A stretch of 64,000 nt of DNA from the NCBI RefSeq assembly GCF_003660455.1, contig NZ_QZVR01000007.1:1-64000 (forward strand), given 5' to 3'. Positions 27,632 to 35,261 of this stretch are shown in pieces; position 1 is the stretch's first letter; each line of letters starts with the position of its first letter. Made by a program: the position numbers and the translations under genes. The notes under the pieces are model-generated. The model saw nothing but the letters and a program-made list of their open reading frames with translations, did not search any database and was not told the DNA's origin. The stretch comes from Nocardioides ferulae. GTDB taxonomy: Bacteria > Actinomycetota > Actinomycetes > Propionibacteriales > Nocardioidaceae.

Positions 27632-27670
27632 GCTGAGGCACAGTGCTGAGGCACAGAGCTGAGGGGCAGT
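27632..27670. repeat. 13-bp tandem repeat between IclR and TetR genes
   Basis: Three near-identical units (GCTGAGGCACAGT, GCTGAGGCACAGA, GCTGAGGGGCAGT) fill half the 81-bp gap between the IclR stop and the TetR start. They may be binding sites or slippage products. Confidence 0.85.
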
Positions 27671-27678
27671 GCGACGCC

Positions 27679-28488
27679 TCACACCGACCGCAGGCCGCGG
27701 CCGCCGTGTGCTGGGCCCGGGTCGGGGTGCAGCTCGGCGGACACGCGACGGGCGGCGTGGACCACCAGCGGAGCCACTCGCTCCAACGGCGTGCTCGCAT
27801 CGCCGGTCAGCGAGATCGCGGCGATCGGTCCGTCGGGGCCGCGGACGGCCACCGCCACGCAGGCGATGTTGTCGAAGCACTCGCCTCGCTCGACGGCCAC
27901 TCCGCCCCGGCCGCGGACGCGGTGCAGCTCGAGGTGCAGGGCCGACAGGTCGCCGGCCGGATGTCCGGTGCGGATCGAGGGCTCGCCCGCGACCCGCTCG
28001 TCGACGTCCTCGGCCGCCAGCCACGCCAGCATCGCCCGGCCGAGGGCGGTGCAGTGGGCCGGGGCGTCGCCGCCGACTCGCGACGGCACCGAGGCGGCCT
28101 GCCGGCCACCGATCTTGTCGAGGTAGCGGACGCGTCCGCCCTCGAGCACCGCGAGATGCACGGTGAGGCCGGTGCGCATCATCAGCGAGTGCAGGTGTGG
28201 CGCGGCTGCCGAGCGGATCGCGGACAGGTCGTCGGCCTCCCCGCCCAGCTCGAGCGCGCGCGAGCCGAGGCGGTAGCCGAGGCTGGAGTGCTCCAACCAG
28301 CTCAGTCGCACCAGCTGGTCGAGGATGCGGTGCGCGGTCGAGCGCGGCAGGTGGGTGAGCCGGGCGACGTCCTCGAGCGTGAGCTGCACGGTCCGCCCAG
28401 GGAACGCGTCGAGGATCAGCGTCATCCGCTCGACCATCGACGGCGGCAGCTGCCGGCGCTCGTCGCTCTCGACGCGGGTGACGCTCAT
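27679..28488 (-). CDS. IclR family transcriptional regulator
   Basis: A 269-residue regulator with an N-terminal winged helix (about 18-80, LTLEDVARLTHLPRSTAHRIL) and a C-terminal IclR effector domain (LHSLMMRTGLTVHLAVLEGGRVRYLDK, then CTALGRAMLAW). The family senses small carboxylic acids and commonly controls degradation of aromatics or fatty acids. The ATG has a GGAGG site close upstream. Its -10 (TAGAAT) lies within an operator box (28505-28518), so it is probably repressed by itself or by the downstream TetR protein. It is divergent from an acyl-CoA synthetase. Confidence 0.9.
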   Translation of the reverse strand: MSVTRVESDERRQLPPSMVERMTLILDAFPGRTVQLTLEDVARLTHLPRSTAHRILDQLVRLSWLEHSSLGYRLGSRALELGGEADDLSAIRSAAAPHLHSLMMRTGLTVHLAVLEGGRVRYLDKIGGRQAASVPSRVGGDAPAHCTALGRAMLAWLAAEDVDERVAGEPSIRTGHPAGDLSALHLELHRVRGRGGVAVERGECFDNIACVAVAVRGPDGPIAAISLTGDASTPLERVAPLVVHAARRVSAELHPDPGPAHGGRGLRSV

Positions 28489-28504
28489 CGGACCTCCGGA
28501 AAAC

Positions 28505-28518
28505 TGAAACAAATTCTA
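28505..28518 (-). promoter_or_regulatory. operator box 1 over the IclR promoter
   Basis: On the minus strand the box reads TAGAATTTGTTTCA, one base off the KstR consensus TNNAACNNGTTNNA. It overlaps a TAGAAT -10 for the IclR gene, so a bound protein would block transcription. Confidence 0.55.
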
Positions 28519-28566
28519 GTGTCTGCTCACGGTAGCCCCCGACCGCTCGCCGCGGAAGCGATCGAG

Positions 28567-28580
28567 TAGAACTTGTTGCA
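28567..28580 (+). promoter_or_regulatory. operator box 2 facing the acyl-CoA synthetase gene
   Basis: TAGAACTTGTTGCA matches the KstR consensus TNNAACNNGTTNNA at every fixed position. It is an inverted copy of box 1 and the similarity extends several bases beyond the core (CAGTTYT). A TAGAAC within it could be a -10. Confidence 0.6.
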
Positions 28581-28716
28581 GTTCTCCCGGCCGACCGTCC
28601 CCGGTGAACGGGATCGGTGGTCTCGTCCGAACCACCGGACCGCGAGACTCGGACACCGCGGCCCGGCCGACCAGGCAGCAGACCCCCTCCCCGACTCCGG
28701 AAGAGGTGCCCTCCGC

Positions 28717-28815
28717 GTGATCGCCACCCGACACCACGGCCCCTGGCCGGTGACCGCCGGCGGCCGCGAGGCGCCCGCCCTGCTGGCGCCCGGGGCCCCC
28801 GGCGAGACACCGTGA
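28717..28815 (+). CDS. possible 32-residue leader ORF before the acyl-CoA synthetase
   Basis: A GTG with a GGAAGAGG site 10 bases upstream opens a 32-codon frame whose stop overlaps the synthetase GTG as GTGA. The peptide (VIATRHHGPWPVTAGG...) matches nothing I know. Overlap of this kind usually means translational coupling, but the coding evidence is weak. Confidence 0.25.
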   Translation: MIATRHHGPWPVTAGGREAPALLAPGAPGETP

Positions 28816-30398
28816 CCGGCGAACCGACCTTCGGCCGGCTGGTGGCCGATCGAGCCGAGGACGAGGCTCCCGGACTGTGGTTCGAGGAGCGGCACTGGAC
28901 CTGGCGTGAGGTGGTCGAGGAGTCCCGCCGCCGGGCGGACCTCATGGAGGGGCTGCGGCTCGACGGGCCCTGGCACGTCGGTCTGGCGCTGGAGAACACC
29001 GCCGAGCACCTGTTCTGGTGGCTGGGCGCCGCTCTGGCCGGTGCCACCGTCGTCGGCGTGAACCCGACCCGGCGCGGCCCCGACCTGGCTCGCGACCTCA
29101 CGTTCACCGAGTGTCAGCTGCTCGTCGCCGACGAGAGCCGGCGTCCCCTTCTCGATGGACTCGACACCGGCGTCCCCGACGACCGGACTCTCCTCGTCGA
29201 CGAGCCGGAGTACGCCGAGCGGCTGGCCGCCGCCCGGCCCCGCGACCTCGCGCGGGTCGACGCCGTGCCCCCGGACACGGCGTACTCACTGGTCTTCACC
29301 AGCGGCACCACCTCGGCACCCAAGGCGGTGATCTGCACCCAGCGACGGATGGGCCGGATCGCCGTACAGCAGGCCGAGCGACGCCGGCTGACCTCGCGCG
29401 ACGTCTTCTACGTGGTGATGCCGATGTTCCACTCGAACGCGATCATGGCCGGCATCGCGCCGGCGGTGCGCACCGGCGGCACCCTGGTGCTGCGGCGCCG
29501 GTTCTCCGCCTCGCAGTGGCTTCCCGACGTGCGCCGGCACGGCGTGACGTTCTTCAACTACGTCGGCAAGCCGCTCAGCTATCTGCTGGCCACCCCCGAG
29601 CGGCCCGACGACGCGGACAACCCGCTGCGGATCGCGTTCGGCAACGAGGCCTCCGAGCGTGACATCGCCGAGTTCGGCCGCCGCTTCGGCTGCCAGGTGG
29701 TCGACTCGTTCGGCTCCAGCGAGGGCGAGGTCCGGATCATGCGCACCCCGGACACCCCTCCGGGCTCGCTCGGCGTCGCCCCCGAGGGCACGGTCGTGGT
29801 CGACCCGGAGACGCTCGCCGAGTGCCCGCCGGCGCGGTTCGACGCCGCCGGCCGACTGCTCAACGCCGACGAGGCGGTCGGCGAGATCGTCAACCAGACC
29901 GGCGCCGGCCTGTTCGAGGGCTACTGGAACAACCCGGAGGCGGGGGCCCGGCGGCTGCGGCACGGCTGGGTGTGGTCGGGTGACCTGGCCTACCGGGACG
30001 CCGACGGCTTCTTCTACTTCGCCGGCCGCTCCGGTGACTGGCTGCGGGTGGACGGCGAGAACATCGCGACCGCACCCGTCGAGCGGCTCCTCGCCCGGTT
30101 CCCGGCGTTCTCCGGGGTGGCCGTGCTGGGCGTCCCCGACGAGGTCGGCGACCAGGTGCTCGCCGTCGCCGAGCTCGCCCCGGGCGCTGCCTTCGACGCC
30201 GACGCCTTCGCCCGGTTCCTCGCCGAGCAGCCGGACCTCGGCACCAAGTGGGTGCCGCGCTACCTGCGCGTGGTGGCGGACCTGCCGCGCACCGCCACCA
30301 GCAAGGTCGTCAAGCGGCGGATCGACCTCAGCGTGGACGCCGACGACGTGCTGGTGCGGGAGGGGCGGTCCTACCGCTATCGGCGGCGGGCTACCTGA
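28812..30398 (+). CDS. acyl-CoA synthetase (AMP-forming, FadD17-like)
   Basis: A 528-residue ANL-superfamily ligase that activates a carboxylic acid via an acyl-adenylate and joins it to CoA. The P-loop-like motif FTSGTTSAPKAVI is near residue 160, the A5-type motif FGSSEGE near 300, WSGDLAYRDADGFFYFAGR near 390 and the A10 catalytic Lys in TSKVVKRRI near 498. The AMP-binding loop reads SAPKA instead of TGxPK. The opening differs from longer FadD proteins and resembles mycobacterial FadD17, a KstR-regulon member. KstR-like boxes upstream support a steroid or lipid side-chain role, but the substrate is unproven. Confidence 0.87.
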   Translation: MTGEPTFGRLVADRAEDEAPGLWFEERHWTWREVVEESRRRADLMEGLRLDGPWHVGLALENTAEHLFWWLGAALAGATVVGVNPTRRGPDLARDLTFTECQLLVADESRRPLLDGLDTGVPDDRTLLVDEPEYAERLAAARPRDLARVDAVPPDTAYSLVFTSGTTSAPKAVICTQRRMGRIAVQQAERRRLTSRDVFYVVMPMFHSNAIMAGIAPAVRTGGTLVLRRRFSASQWLPDVRRHGVTFFNYVGKPLSYLLATPERPDDADNPLRIAFGNEASERDIAEFGRRFGCQVVDSFGSSEGEVRIMRTPDTPPGSLGVAPEGTVVVDPETLAECPPARFDAAGRLLNADEAVGEIVNQTGAGLFEGYWNNPEAGARRLRHGWVWSGDLAYRDADGFFYFAGRSGDWLRVDGENIATAPVERLLARFPAFSGVAVLGVPDEVGDQVLAVAELAPGAAFDADAFARFLAEQPDLGTKWVPRYLRVVADLPRTATSKVVKRRIDLSVDADDVLVREGRSYRYRRRAT

Positions 30399-32166
30399 CC
30401 CGCCGCACTCTCGCCACGTCGTCGGCGCTGCCGGGCACGGCCACGTCGCTGCCGGCGAAGACGGCCCGGGCGAGGTAGGACCCGGGCTCGAGGCGCTTGA
30501 ACACGGCGCGGGCCCGGCCGTCGGCCAGCTGGACGGTGCGGCTGCGGCCGCCGAGCGAGATCTCGACGGCGCCGGTCAGGTGGCCGCCGGGCAGCCCGGC
30601 GGCGTCGCCGTCGACGACCACCGTGGCCTTGCCGCGGCGACCGGTGGCGCGCACCCGGAGCACCGTGCGGGCCCGGACCCGCTCGGGGAAGGTGACGGTC
30701 TGCCGGGCCGGCAGGTGACCCTCCGGCGCGACCTCGACCCGCACGGCGAGGCGGGCACCCACGTCGGCCGGCTGGAGCAGGTACGCCGCGGAGGTCGCGC
30801 CGGCGATCTCCTTGCCGTCGCGAAGCCAGGCGTAGCGGGGGCGCGCGTCGGCCGGCTCCCAGCGTCCGGCGTCGACCCGCAGCTTCGAGCCCTCGACCGC
30901 GGTGCCGCTGCCCGCGAACGGCTTGGCGATGCTCGCCGCCGGCTGCCGGCCGCGCTCGATCCGCCGGGCGGCGCGCCGGCGGATCTTCGGCAGGGCGTCG
31001 TAGAGGTGGCGGCCGGGGCAGGCGGTCTCATTGGTGTCGCGGTGCCCGTCGATCACCGGGAGCTTGACCCGCCGGCCGGACCGGAACCGGTCGCTGCCCT
31101 CGCTGACGACCGCGACCCGGCCGCGGGCCTTGCGGCCGTACTTGTCCAGCTTCCAGGCCGCCACGTCGGCGACCGCGGCGAGGATCGCCTTGTTCGGGAC
31201 GACCTGCTCGAAGTTGCCGATCACCGAGACACCGGTCGAGTCGGAGTTGAAGCCGAGCGTGTGCGCCCCGCGGACCGCCCGGTGCGGTCCGCCGGCCCGG
31301 CCCACCCAGACCCGCCCGAACCGGTCGACCAGGAAGTTGTAGCCGAGGTCGGACCAGCCCAGCGACTGGGTGTGGTAGGCGTACATGCCGCGGATCAGTG
31401 CGGGCACGTCGCGGCGGCTGTAGTCGTTGCTGTTGACGGTGTGGTGCACGTGCACCTGCCGGATGGTCCGCTCGAAGGTCGGCTTGTCGCGCCAGGACTC
31501 GTTGGCGCCCCAGTCCTTGCGGGTGCGCAGGGTGGGCGCCGGGACGCCCTCCTCGGGGTCGCCGGCACGCTGACGCGCAGCGGGTGCGCTCGGGGTCTCC
31601 GCGTCGTCGCCCGGCAGCGGCCGAGGATGGAGCAGGACGAGGGAGAGCCCCGGCGGGCGGGAGCCGCGGACCCGGACCCGGACGCCGTCGGCCGCGCCGA
31701 CCCAGGAGAGGTCGGTGCCGACCGTGGTCGCGCCCTCGCCGGAGGCGGCCTCGGGGGCCTCGTGGGCGCGGGGGACCGCTTGCCAGGACCGCCACGCCCC
31801 GCCGATGCGGGAGCTGGTCTCGAGCCGGGGCTCGGCGCCGCCGGCGTCCCAGGTGAAGGCCACCATCGAGTGCGTGCTCGTCGGCAGCCGGCCGCTCTGC
31901 CACAGCCCGGGCCGGACCTGCTCGAGCACCGCGTCGTCCAGCGGCAGGGTCAGCGACGCGACGCCCATCTCGCCGCCGCCACTGAGCTGCAGCACCCCCT
32001 GGGGGTCGTGGCCACCTGGCTGGTCGTCGGCGCCGACCCCCAGGCGCGCGGCGACACCGAGCCCGGCCACGGCCGCGGCCCCGGAGGAGGCGGCCAGCAG
32101 CAGGGGACGCCGCCGCGCGCGGCGCAGCAGGGCCGCGTCGTCGTCAGGGCGTGGAGCGGACGTCAT
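30391..32166 (-). CDS. secreted PGRP/N-acetylmuramoyl-L-alanine amidase
   Basis: A 591-residue exported protein. The N-terminus (RRARRRPLLLAASSGAAAVAG) looks like a Tat-type signal. A ~170-residue unassigned domain follows, then the Amidase_2/PGRP domain (about 220-390) with zinc ligands His in VHVHHTV and His in IDGHRDTNETACPG, plus the YNFLVD motif. Two Ig-like repeats make up the C-terminus. It cleaves the amide between MurNAc and L-Ala in peptidoglycan. Its 3' end overlaps the acyl-CoA synthetase end by 8 bp. A 12-bp palindrome overlaps its promoter. Confidence 0.9.
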   Translation of the reverse strand: MTSAPRPDDDAALLRRARRRPLLLAASSGAAAVAGLGVAARLGVGADDQPGGHDPQGVLQLSGGGEMGVASLTLPLDDAVLEQVRPGLWQSGRLPTSTHSMVAFTWDAGGAEPRLETSSRIGGAWRSWQAVPRAHEAPEAASGEGATTVGTDLSWVGAADGVRVRVRGSRPPGLSLVLLHPRPLPGDDAETPSAPAARQRAGDPEEGVPAPTLRTRKDWGANESWRDKPTFERTIRQVHVHHTVNSNDYSRRDVPALIRGMYAYHTQSLGWSDLGYNFLVDRFGRVWVGRAGGPHRAVRGAHTLGFNSDSTGVSVIGNFEQVVPNKAILAAVADVAAWKLDKYGRKARGRVAVVSEGSDRFRSGRRVKLPVIDGHRDTNETACPGRHLYDALPKIRRRAARRIERGRQPAASIAKPFAGSGTAVEGSKLRVDAGRWEPADARPRYAWLRDGKEIAGATSAAYLLQPADVGARLAVRVEVAPEGHLPARQTVTFPERVRARTVLRVRATGRRGKATVVVDGDAAGLPGGHLTGAVEISLGGRSRTVQLADGRARAVFKRLEPGSYLARAVFAGSDVAVPGSADDVARVRRVR

Positions 32167-32174
32167 CGCTCCAT

Positions 32175-32186
32175 TGTGACGTCACA
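32175..32186. promoter_or_regulatory. palindromic operator over the amidase promoter
   Basis: TGTGACGTCACA is a perfect 12-bp palindrome. It overlaps a possible leaderless -10 (CACAAT on the minus strand, 32173-32178) six bases before the amidase ATG. The half-site TGTGA recalls CRP-family sites but without their 6-bp spacer. Confidence 0.5.
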
Positions 32187-32288
32187 CCGGTCCCGCCTGT
32201 CACATCCGGGGCCGCGCGTCACTCCTTCATCCGCGCCCGCGGGCACCCCGCCGACGCCTGACTGGTCCACTCCGCACCCTGTCGGAAT

Positions 32289-32304
32289 AACCCCCCGGGG
32301 GGTT
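32289..32304. promoter_or_regulatory. G-tract palindrome 1 before the MMPL operon
   Basis: AACCCCCCGGGGGGTT is a perfect 16-bp palindrome preceded by T. G-tract inverted repeats of this kind are typical of CsoR/RcnR-family repressors, though other families are possible. Confidence 0.6.
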
Positions 32305-32324
32305 CATGTTACGGTTCCGTCCGA

Positions 32325-32340
32325 TCCCCTCGGGGGGTTA
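32325..32340. promoter_or_regulatory. G-tract palindrome 2 before the MMPL operon
   Basis: CCCCTCGGGGGGTTA repeats the right half of the first palindrome and a shortened left half, 36 bases downstream. Two similar sites suggest binding of two repressor tetramers or DNA looping. It ends 37 bases before the MMPL ATG. Confidence 0.55.
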
Positions 32341-32376
32341 CCAGAACATGCTGACGTCGATGGGAGACGCAACGCC

Positions 32377-34548
32377 ATGACGCCGACGGCCACCCGCCGC
32401 CACGCCACCGCACCACCTCCGGAGTTCGACCCGGGCTTCCGACCCGGCCCGCTCGGACGCCTCGGCGTCTGGGTCACCGACCACGCCCGACTGGTCTCCC
32501 TGGTCTGGGTGCTGCTCATCGTCGGCCTCGGCATCTTCGCGCCGAAGGTCGAGCACAACCTCTCCGGCGCGGGCTGGCAGGCGAACAGCTCGGAGTCCGT
32601 GGAGGCCCGCGAGCTGGCCCGCGAGCACTTCGGCGGCAACGCCAGCTCGGCGATCCAGGTGGTCGTGCAGTCCACCGACGGCCCGGTCACCGAGGGTGAG
32701 GGCAAGCAGGTGCTCGCCGAGGTCACCCGGATGCTGGAGGCCGAGCCGCGGATCGCCGACGTGCTGGCCCCGCAGCCCGGAGCCACGCTCTCGGCCGACG
32801 GCAGCACCGCGATCGTGCTGGCGGGCGCCGGCGCCGACACCAACGAGATGGTGCGGGTCGCGACCGACCTGAAGGAGGACCTGCAGGACCTCTCGATCGA
32901 CGGGGTCGAGGTGAACCCCACGGGCTCCTCGCTGCTCTGGTCGGACTTCAACGAGGCGAACCTCGAGGCGATGCTCAAGTCCGAAATGGTCTCCTGGCCG
33001 GTGACGCTGGGCATCCTGGTGCTCGCGTTCGGTGCCCTGGTCGCGGCGGGCCTGCCGCTGATCCTGACCCTGGCGGGGCTGGTCGCGTCGGCAGGGTCGC
33101 TGGTGCTGATCAACGAGCTGGTGCCGGTCTCGATCTGGGCGATGAACTTCGCGATGATGTTCGCGTTGGCCCTCGGCATCGACTACGCCCTGTTCATCGT
33201 GGTCCGCTACCGGGCCGCCCGGATGGGCTGGCACGAGTCCAAGCAGCAGGCGATCGCCGAGACCATGGACACCGCCGGCAAGGCCGTGCTGCTCTCCGGC
33301 CTGACCGTGCTCGTGTCGCTCTCCGCGGTGATGCTGGTGCCCTCGCCCTCGTTCCGCTCGATGGCGGGCGGGATCATGCTCTCGGTGATCTTCGTGCTCG
33401 GCGCCACGCTCACCCTGCTGCCACTGGTGCTGTTCAAGCTCGACCACCGGATCAACAAGTTCGCCCTGAAGTGGGTGCACACCGGTGAGCACCGCTCGCC
33501 GAAGTTCGCTGCCTGGGGCGAGCGGCTGTGGAAGCGCCCGCTGGTCTGGGGCCTCGGCTCGCTGATCGTGCTCGTGGCCCTGGCCGCCCCGATCTTCGGC
33601 CTCAAGACCGCCATGCCGTCGATCAAGGTGCTGCCCGAGGACGCCTCCGCCCGCGTCGGCTACGACATCGTCCAGGAACAGTTCGGCGAAGGCGCCCCGG
33701 GCACGCTCCAGGTGGTCGCCGACGCCGAGGAGGCCGACGCCACCGGTGCCGCCCTCGCCGACGATCCCGGCATCGCCGGAGCCATGCCCCCCATGCCGGC
33801 CGCGGACGACAGCGGGCTGGTGCTGATCCAGGCCGTGCCAACGGTGGACCCCTCCGACCCGACGCTGGGCGAGACGGTCGACCGCCTGCGCGCTGACCTT
33901 CCCGACTCGGCCCTGGTCGGCGGAGCCGCGGTCGAGAACCTGGACCTGAAGACCCAGCTCGACGAGTCGACCCCGCTGGTGATCGCGGTGGTGATGGTGC
34001 TCGGCTTCCTGCTGCTGCTCGTCGCCCTGCAGGCGCCACTGATCTCGCTGCTGGGAACGCTGGTCAGCCTGCTGTCCACCGCGGCGGCGTTCGGTGTGGC
34101 CCGACTGATCTTCCAGGAGGGCTGGGGCGCCGACTTCTTCGGGTTCGAGAGCCAGGGCTTCCTCGACGCCTGGGCGCCGGTGTTCTTCTTCGCGATGATC
34201 TTCGCGATCGCGATGGACTACACCGTGTTCCTGCTCGCCTCGGCCAAGGAGCACTACGAGAAGTCCCACGACCCGCAGGAGGCCATGGTCGGCTCCGTCG
34301 CGCACTCCGGCCGGGTGATCTTCGCCGCCGGCGCGGTCATGGTCGCGGTGTTCTTCACCTTCGCCCTGTCGGGCCCGCTGCCGCCCAAGGAGATGGGCAT
34401 CGTGCTCGGCGTGGCCGTGCTGCTCGACGCGTTCCTGGTGCGCCTGGTGCTGCTGCCCGTGCTGCTCCGGCTCACCGGCAAGGCCGCCTGGTGGAGCCCC
34501 GCCTGGCTGCGCAAGGTGCTGCCGAACATCACGTTCTCGCACGGCTGA
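32377..34548 (+). CDS. MMPL family RND-type transporter
   Basis: A 723-residue membrane exporter with the RND/MMPL layout: TM1, a ~130-residue external loop, six TM helices with the motif ALGIDYALFIVVRYR, then a second copy (external loop near 410-510, then IAMDYTVFLLASAKEHYE). These DY motifs in TM4 and TM10 carry the proton-relay Asp. Relatives export lipids, siderophores or drugs. The ATG has a GGGAG site about 12 bases upstream. It opens a run of three same-strand genes behind twin G-tract operators, ending at a strong terminator. Confidence 0.92.
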   Translation: MTPTATRRHATAPPPEFDPGFRPGPLGRLGVWVTDHARLVSLVWVLLIVGLGIFAPKVEHNLSGAGWQANSSESVEARELAREHFGGNASSAIQVVVQSTDGPVTEGEGKQVLAEVTRMLEAEPRIADVLAPQPGATLSADGSTAIVLAGAGADTNEMVRVATDLKEDLQDLSIDGVEVNPTGSSLLWSDFNEANLEAMLKSEMVSWPVTLGILVLAFGALVAAGLPLILTLAGLVASAGSLVLINELVPVSIWAMNFAMMFALALGIDYALFIVVRYRAARMGWHESKQQAIAETMDTAGKAVLLSGLTVLVSLSAVMLVPSPSFRSMAGGIMLSVIFVLGATLTLLPLVLFKLDHRINKFALKWVHTGEHRSPKFAAWGERLWKRPLVWGLGSLIVLVALAAPIFGLKTAMPSIKVLPEDASARVGYDIVQEQFGEGAPGTLQVVADAEEADATGAALADDPGIAGAMPPMPAADDSGLVLIQAVPTVDPSDPTLGETVDRLRADLPDSALVGGAAVENLDLKTQLDESTPLVIAVVMVLGFLLLLVALQAPLISLLGTLVSLLSTAAAFGVARLIFQEGWGADFFGFESQGFLDAWAPVFFFAMIFAIAMDYTVFLLASAKEHYEKSHDPQEAMVGSVAHSGRVIFAAGAVMVAVFFTFALSGPLPPKEMGIVLGVAVLLDAFLVRLVLLPVLLRLTGKAAWWSPAWLRKVLPNITFSHG

Positions 34549-34672
34549 CCCCGCGGGAGGGCGGGCCGGCCTCCACCGGCCCGCCCCTCCCCCGCCCCAC
34601 CGGCTCTCATCCGAGCATCAACCCGAGCCTCCATCGAGTCCATCCGAGCTTCCATCGAGAAGGAGAACCACC

Positions 34673-34834
34673 ATGTGTCGTCCCACCACCTGCCGTACCT
34701 GCGGCAAGACCTCCTGGGCCGGCTGCGGCATGCACGTCCAGCAGATAATGGCCGGCGTGCCGAAGGCCCAGCGCTGCGAAGGCCACCCCGACCAGCAGTC
34801 CGGGGGCATGCTCAAGCGCCTCTTCGGGCGCTGA
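34673..34834 (+). CDS. 53-residue cysteine-rich miniprotein (CxxC family)
   Basis: The peptide begins MCRPTTCRTCGKTSWAGCG and continues MHVQQIMAGVPKAQRC, with six cysteines including a CRTC pair, a likely zinc-ribbon or metal/thiol site. An AAGGAG ribosome site sits 7 bases upstream. Small proteins with this opening are widespread and conserved but uncharacterised. It lies 124 bp after the MMPL gene and just before a DUF2892 gene, so it is probably co-transcribed. Confidence 0.8.
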   Translation: MCRPTTCRTCGKTSWAGCGMHVQQIMAGVPKAQRCEGHPDQQSGGMLKRLFGR

Positions 34835-34855
34835 GCCGGCGCGAGGAGGAGAGAG

Positions 34856-35059
34856 ATGAACCTCGACCGTGCGGTGTTCGCCATGGCGGGCGTCTTCATC
34901 CTGGTCAGCGTGCTGCTCGCCGTCACCGTCTCGACCTGGTGGCTCCTGCTGACCGCCTTCGTCGGGCTGAACCTGCTGCAGTCCAGCATCACCGGCTTCT
35001 GCCCGGCCGCCCTGGTCTTCCGGCGGTTCGGGCTGACCAGCGGCTGCGCGTTCCGCTGA
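34856..35059 (+). CDS. DUF2892 family small membrane protein
   Basis: A 67-residue protein with two membrane helices (FAMAGVFILVSVLLAVTV and WWLLLTAFVGLNLLQ) and the conserved end GFCPAALVFRRFG. DUF2892 domains are often fused to, or next to, rhodanese sulfurtransferases in genes controlled by persulfide-sensing CsoR-family regulators. A strong AGGAGGAG ribosome site precedes the ATG. It is the last gene before the terminator at 35097. Confidence 0.88.
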   Translation: MNLDRAVFAMAGVFILVSVLLAVTVSTWWLLLTAFVGLNLLQSSITGFCPAALVFRRFGLTSGCAFR

Positions 35060-35096
35060 TCGACCACCCGGCCGAGCGGCCGGAGAACGGCGTCCG

Positions 35097-35142
35097 GACA
35101 GGGAGCGGCGCCGCGGATCTCTCCGCGGCGCCGCTCCCTGTC
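35097..35142 (+). terminator. very strong terminator of the MMPL operon
   Basis: A perfect 21-bp stem (35097-35117 with 35122-35142) closes a TCTC loop. It is the longest perfect hairpin found in the window. Confidence 0.92.
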
Positions 35143-35261
35143 GGCGCTCCGCCCTGCCCTTGCGCATCGCCGAGATGTGGGTAACGTCACCAGTCCGGGA
35201 GAGCTTCACACCGCCATGGCAGCACCCGGCGGATCCATCGCCTGGAGATGGGAGGACGCCC

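Larger units (their letters stand above)
28489..28811. other. divergent control region between IclR and acyl-CoA synthetase genes
   Basis: This 323-bp gap holds two inverted operator boxes near its left side and one possible 32-codon ORF on the right. No other gene is convincing. The long distance from the right-hand box to the acyl-CoA synthetase start implies either a long leader or a second promoter. Confidence 0.6.

Noticed and set aside
27547..27670. Possible CRISPR array
   Set aside because: The units are 12-13 bp, directly adjacent and without unique spacers.
29659..32376. Long open frame running in phase into the MMPL gene
   Set aside because: It crosses the acyl-CoA synthetase and amidase genes in another frame or strand, and MMPL similarity begins only at 32377. 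High GC makes such long empty frames common.
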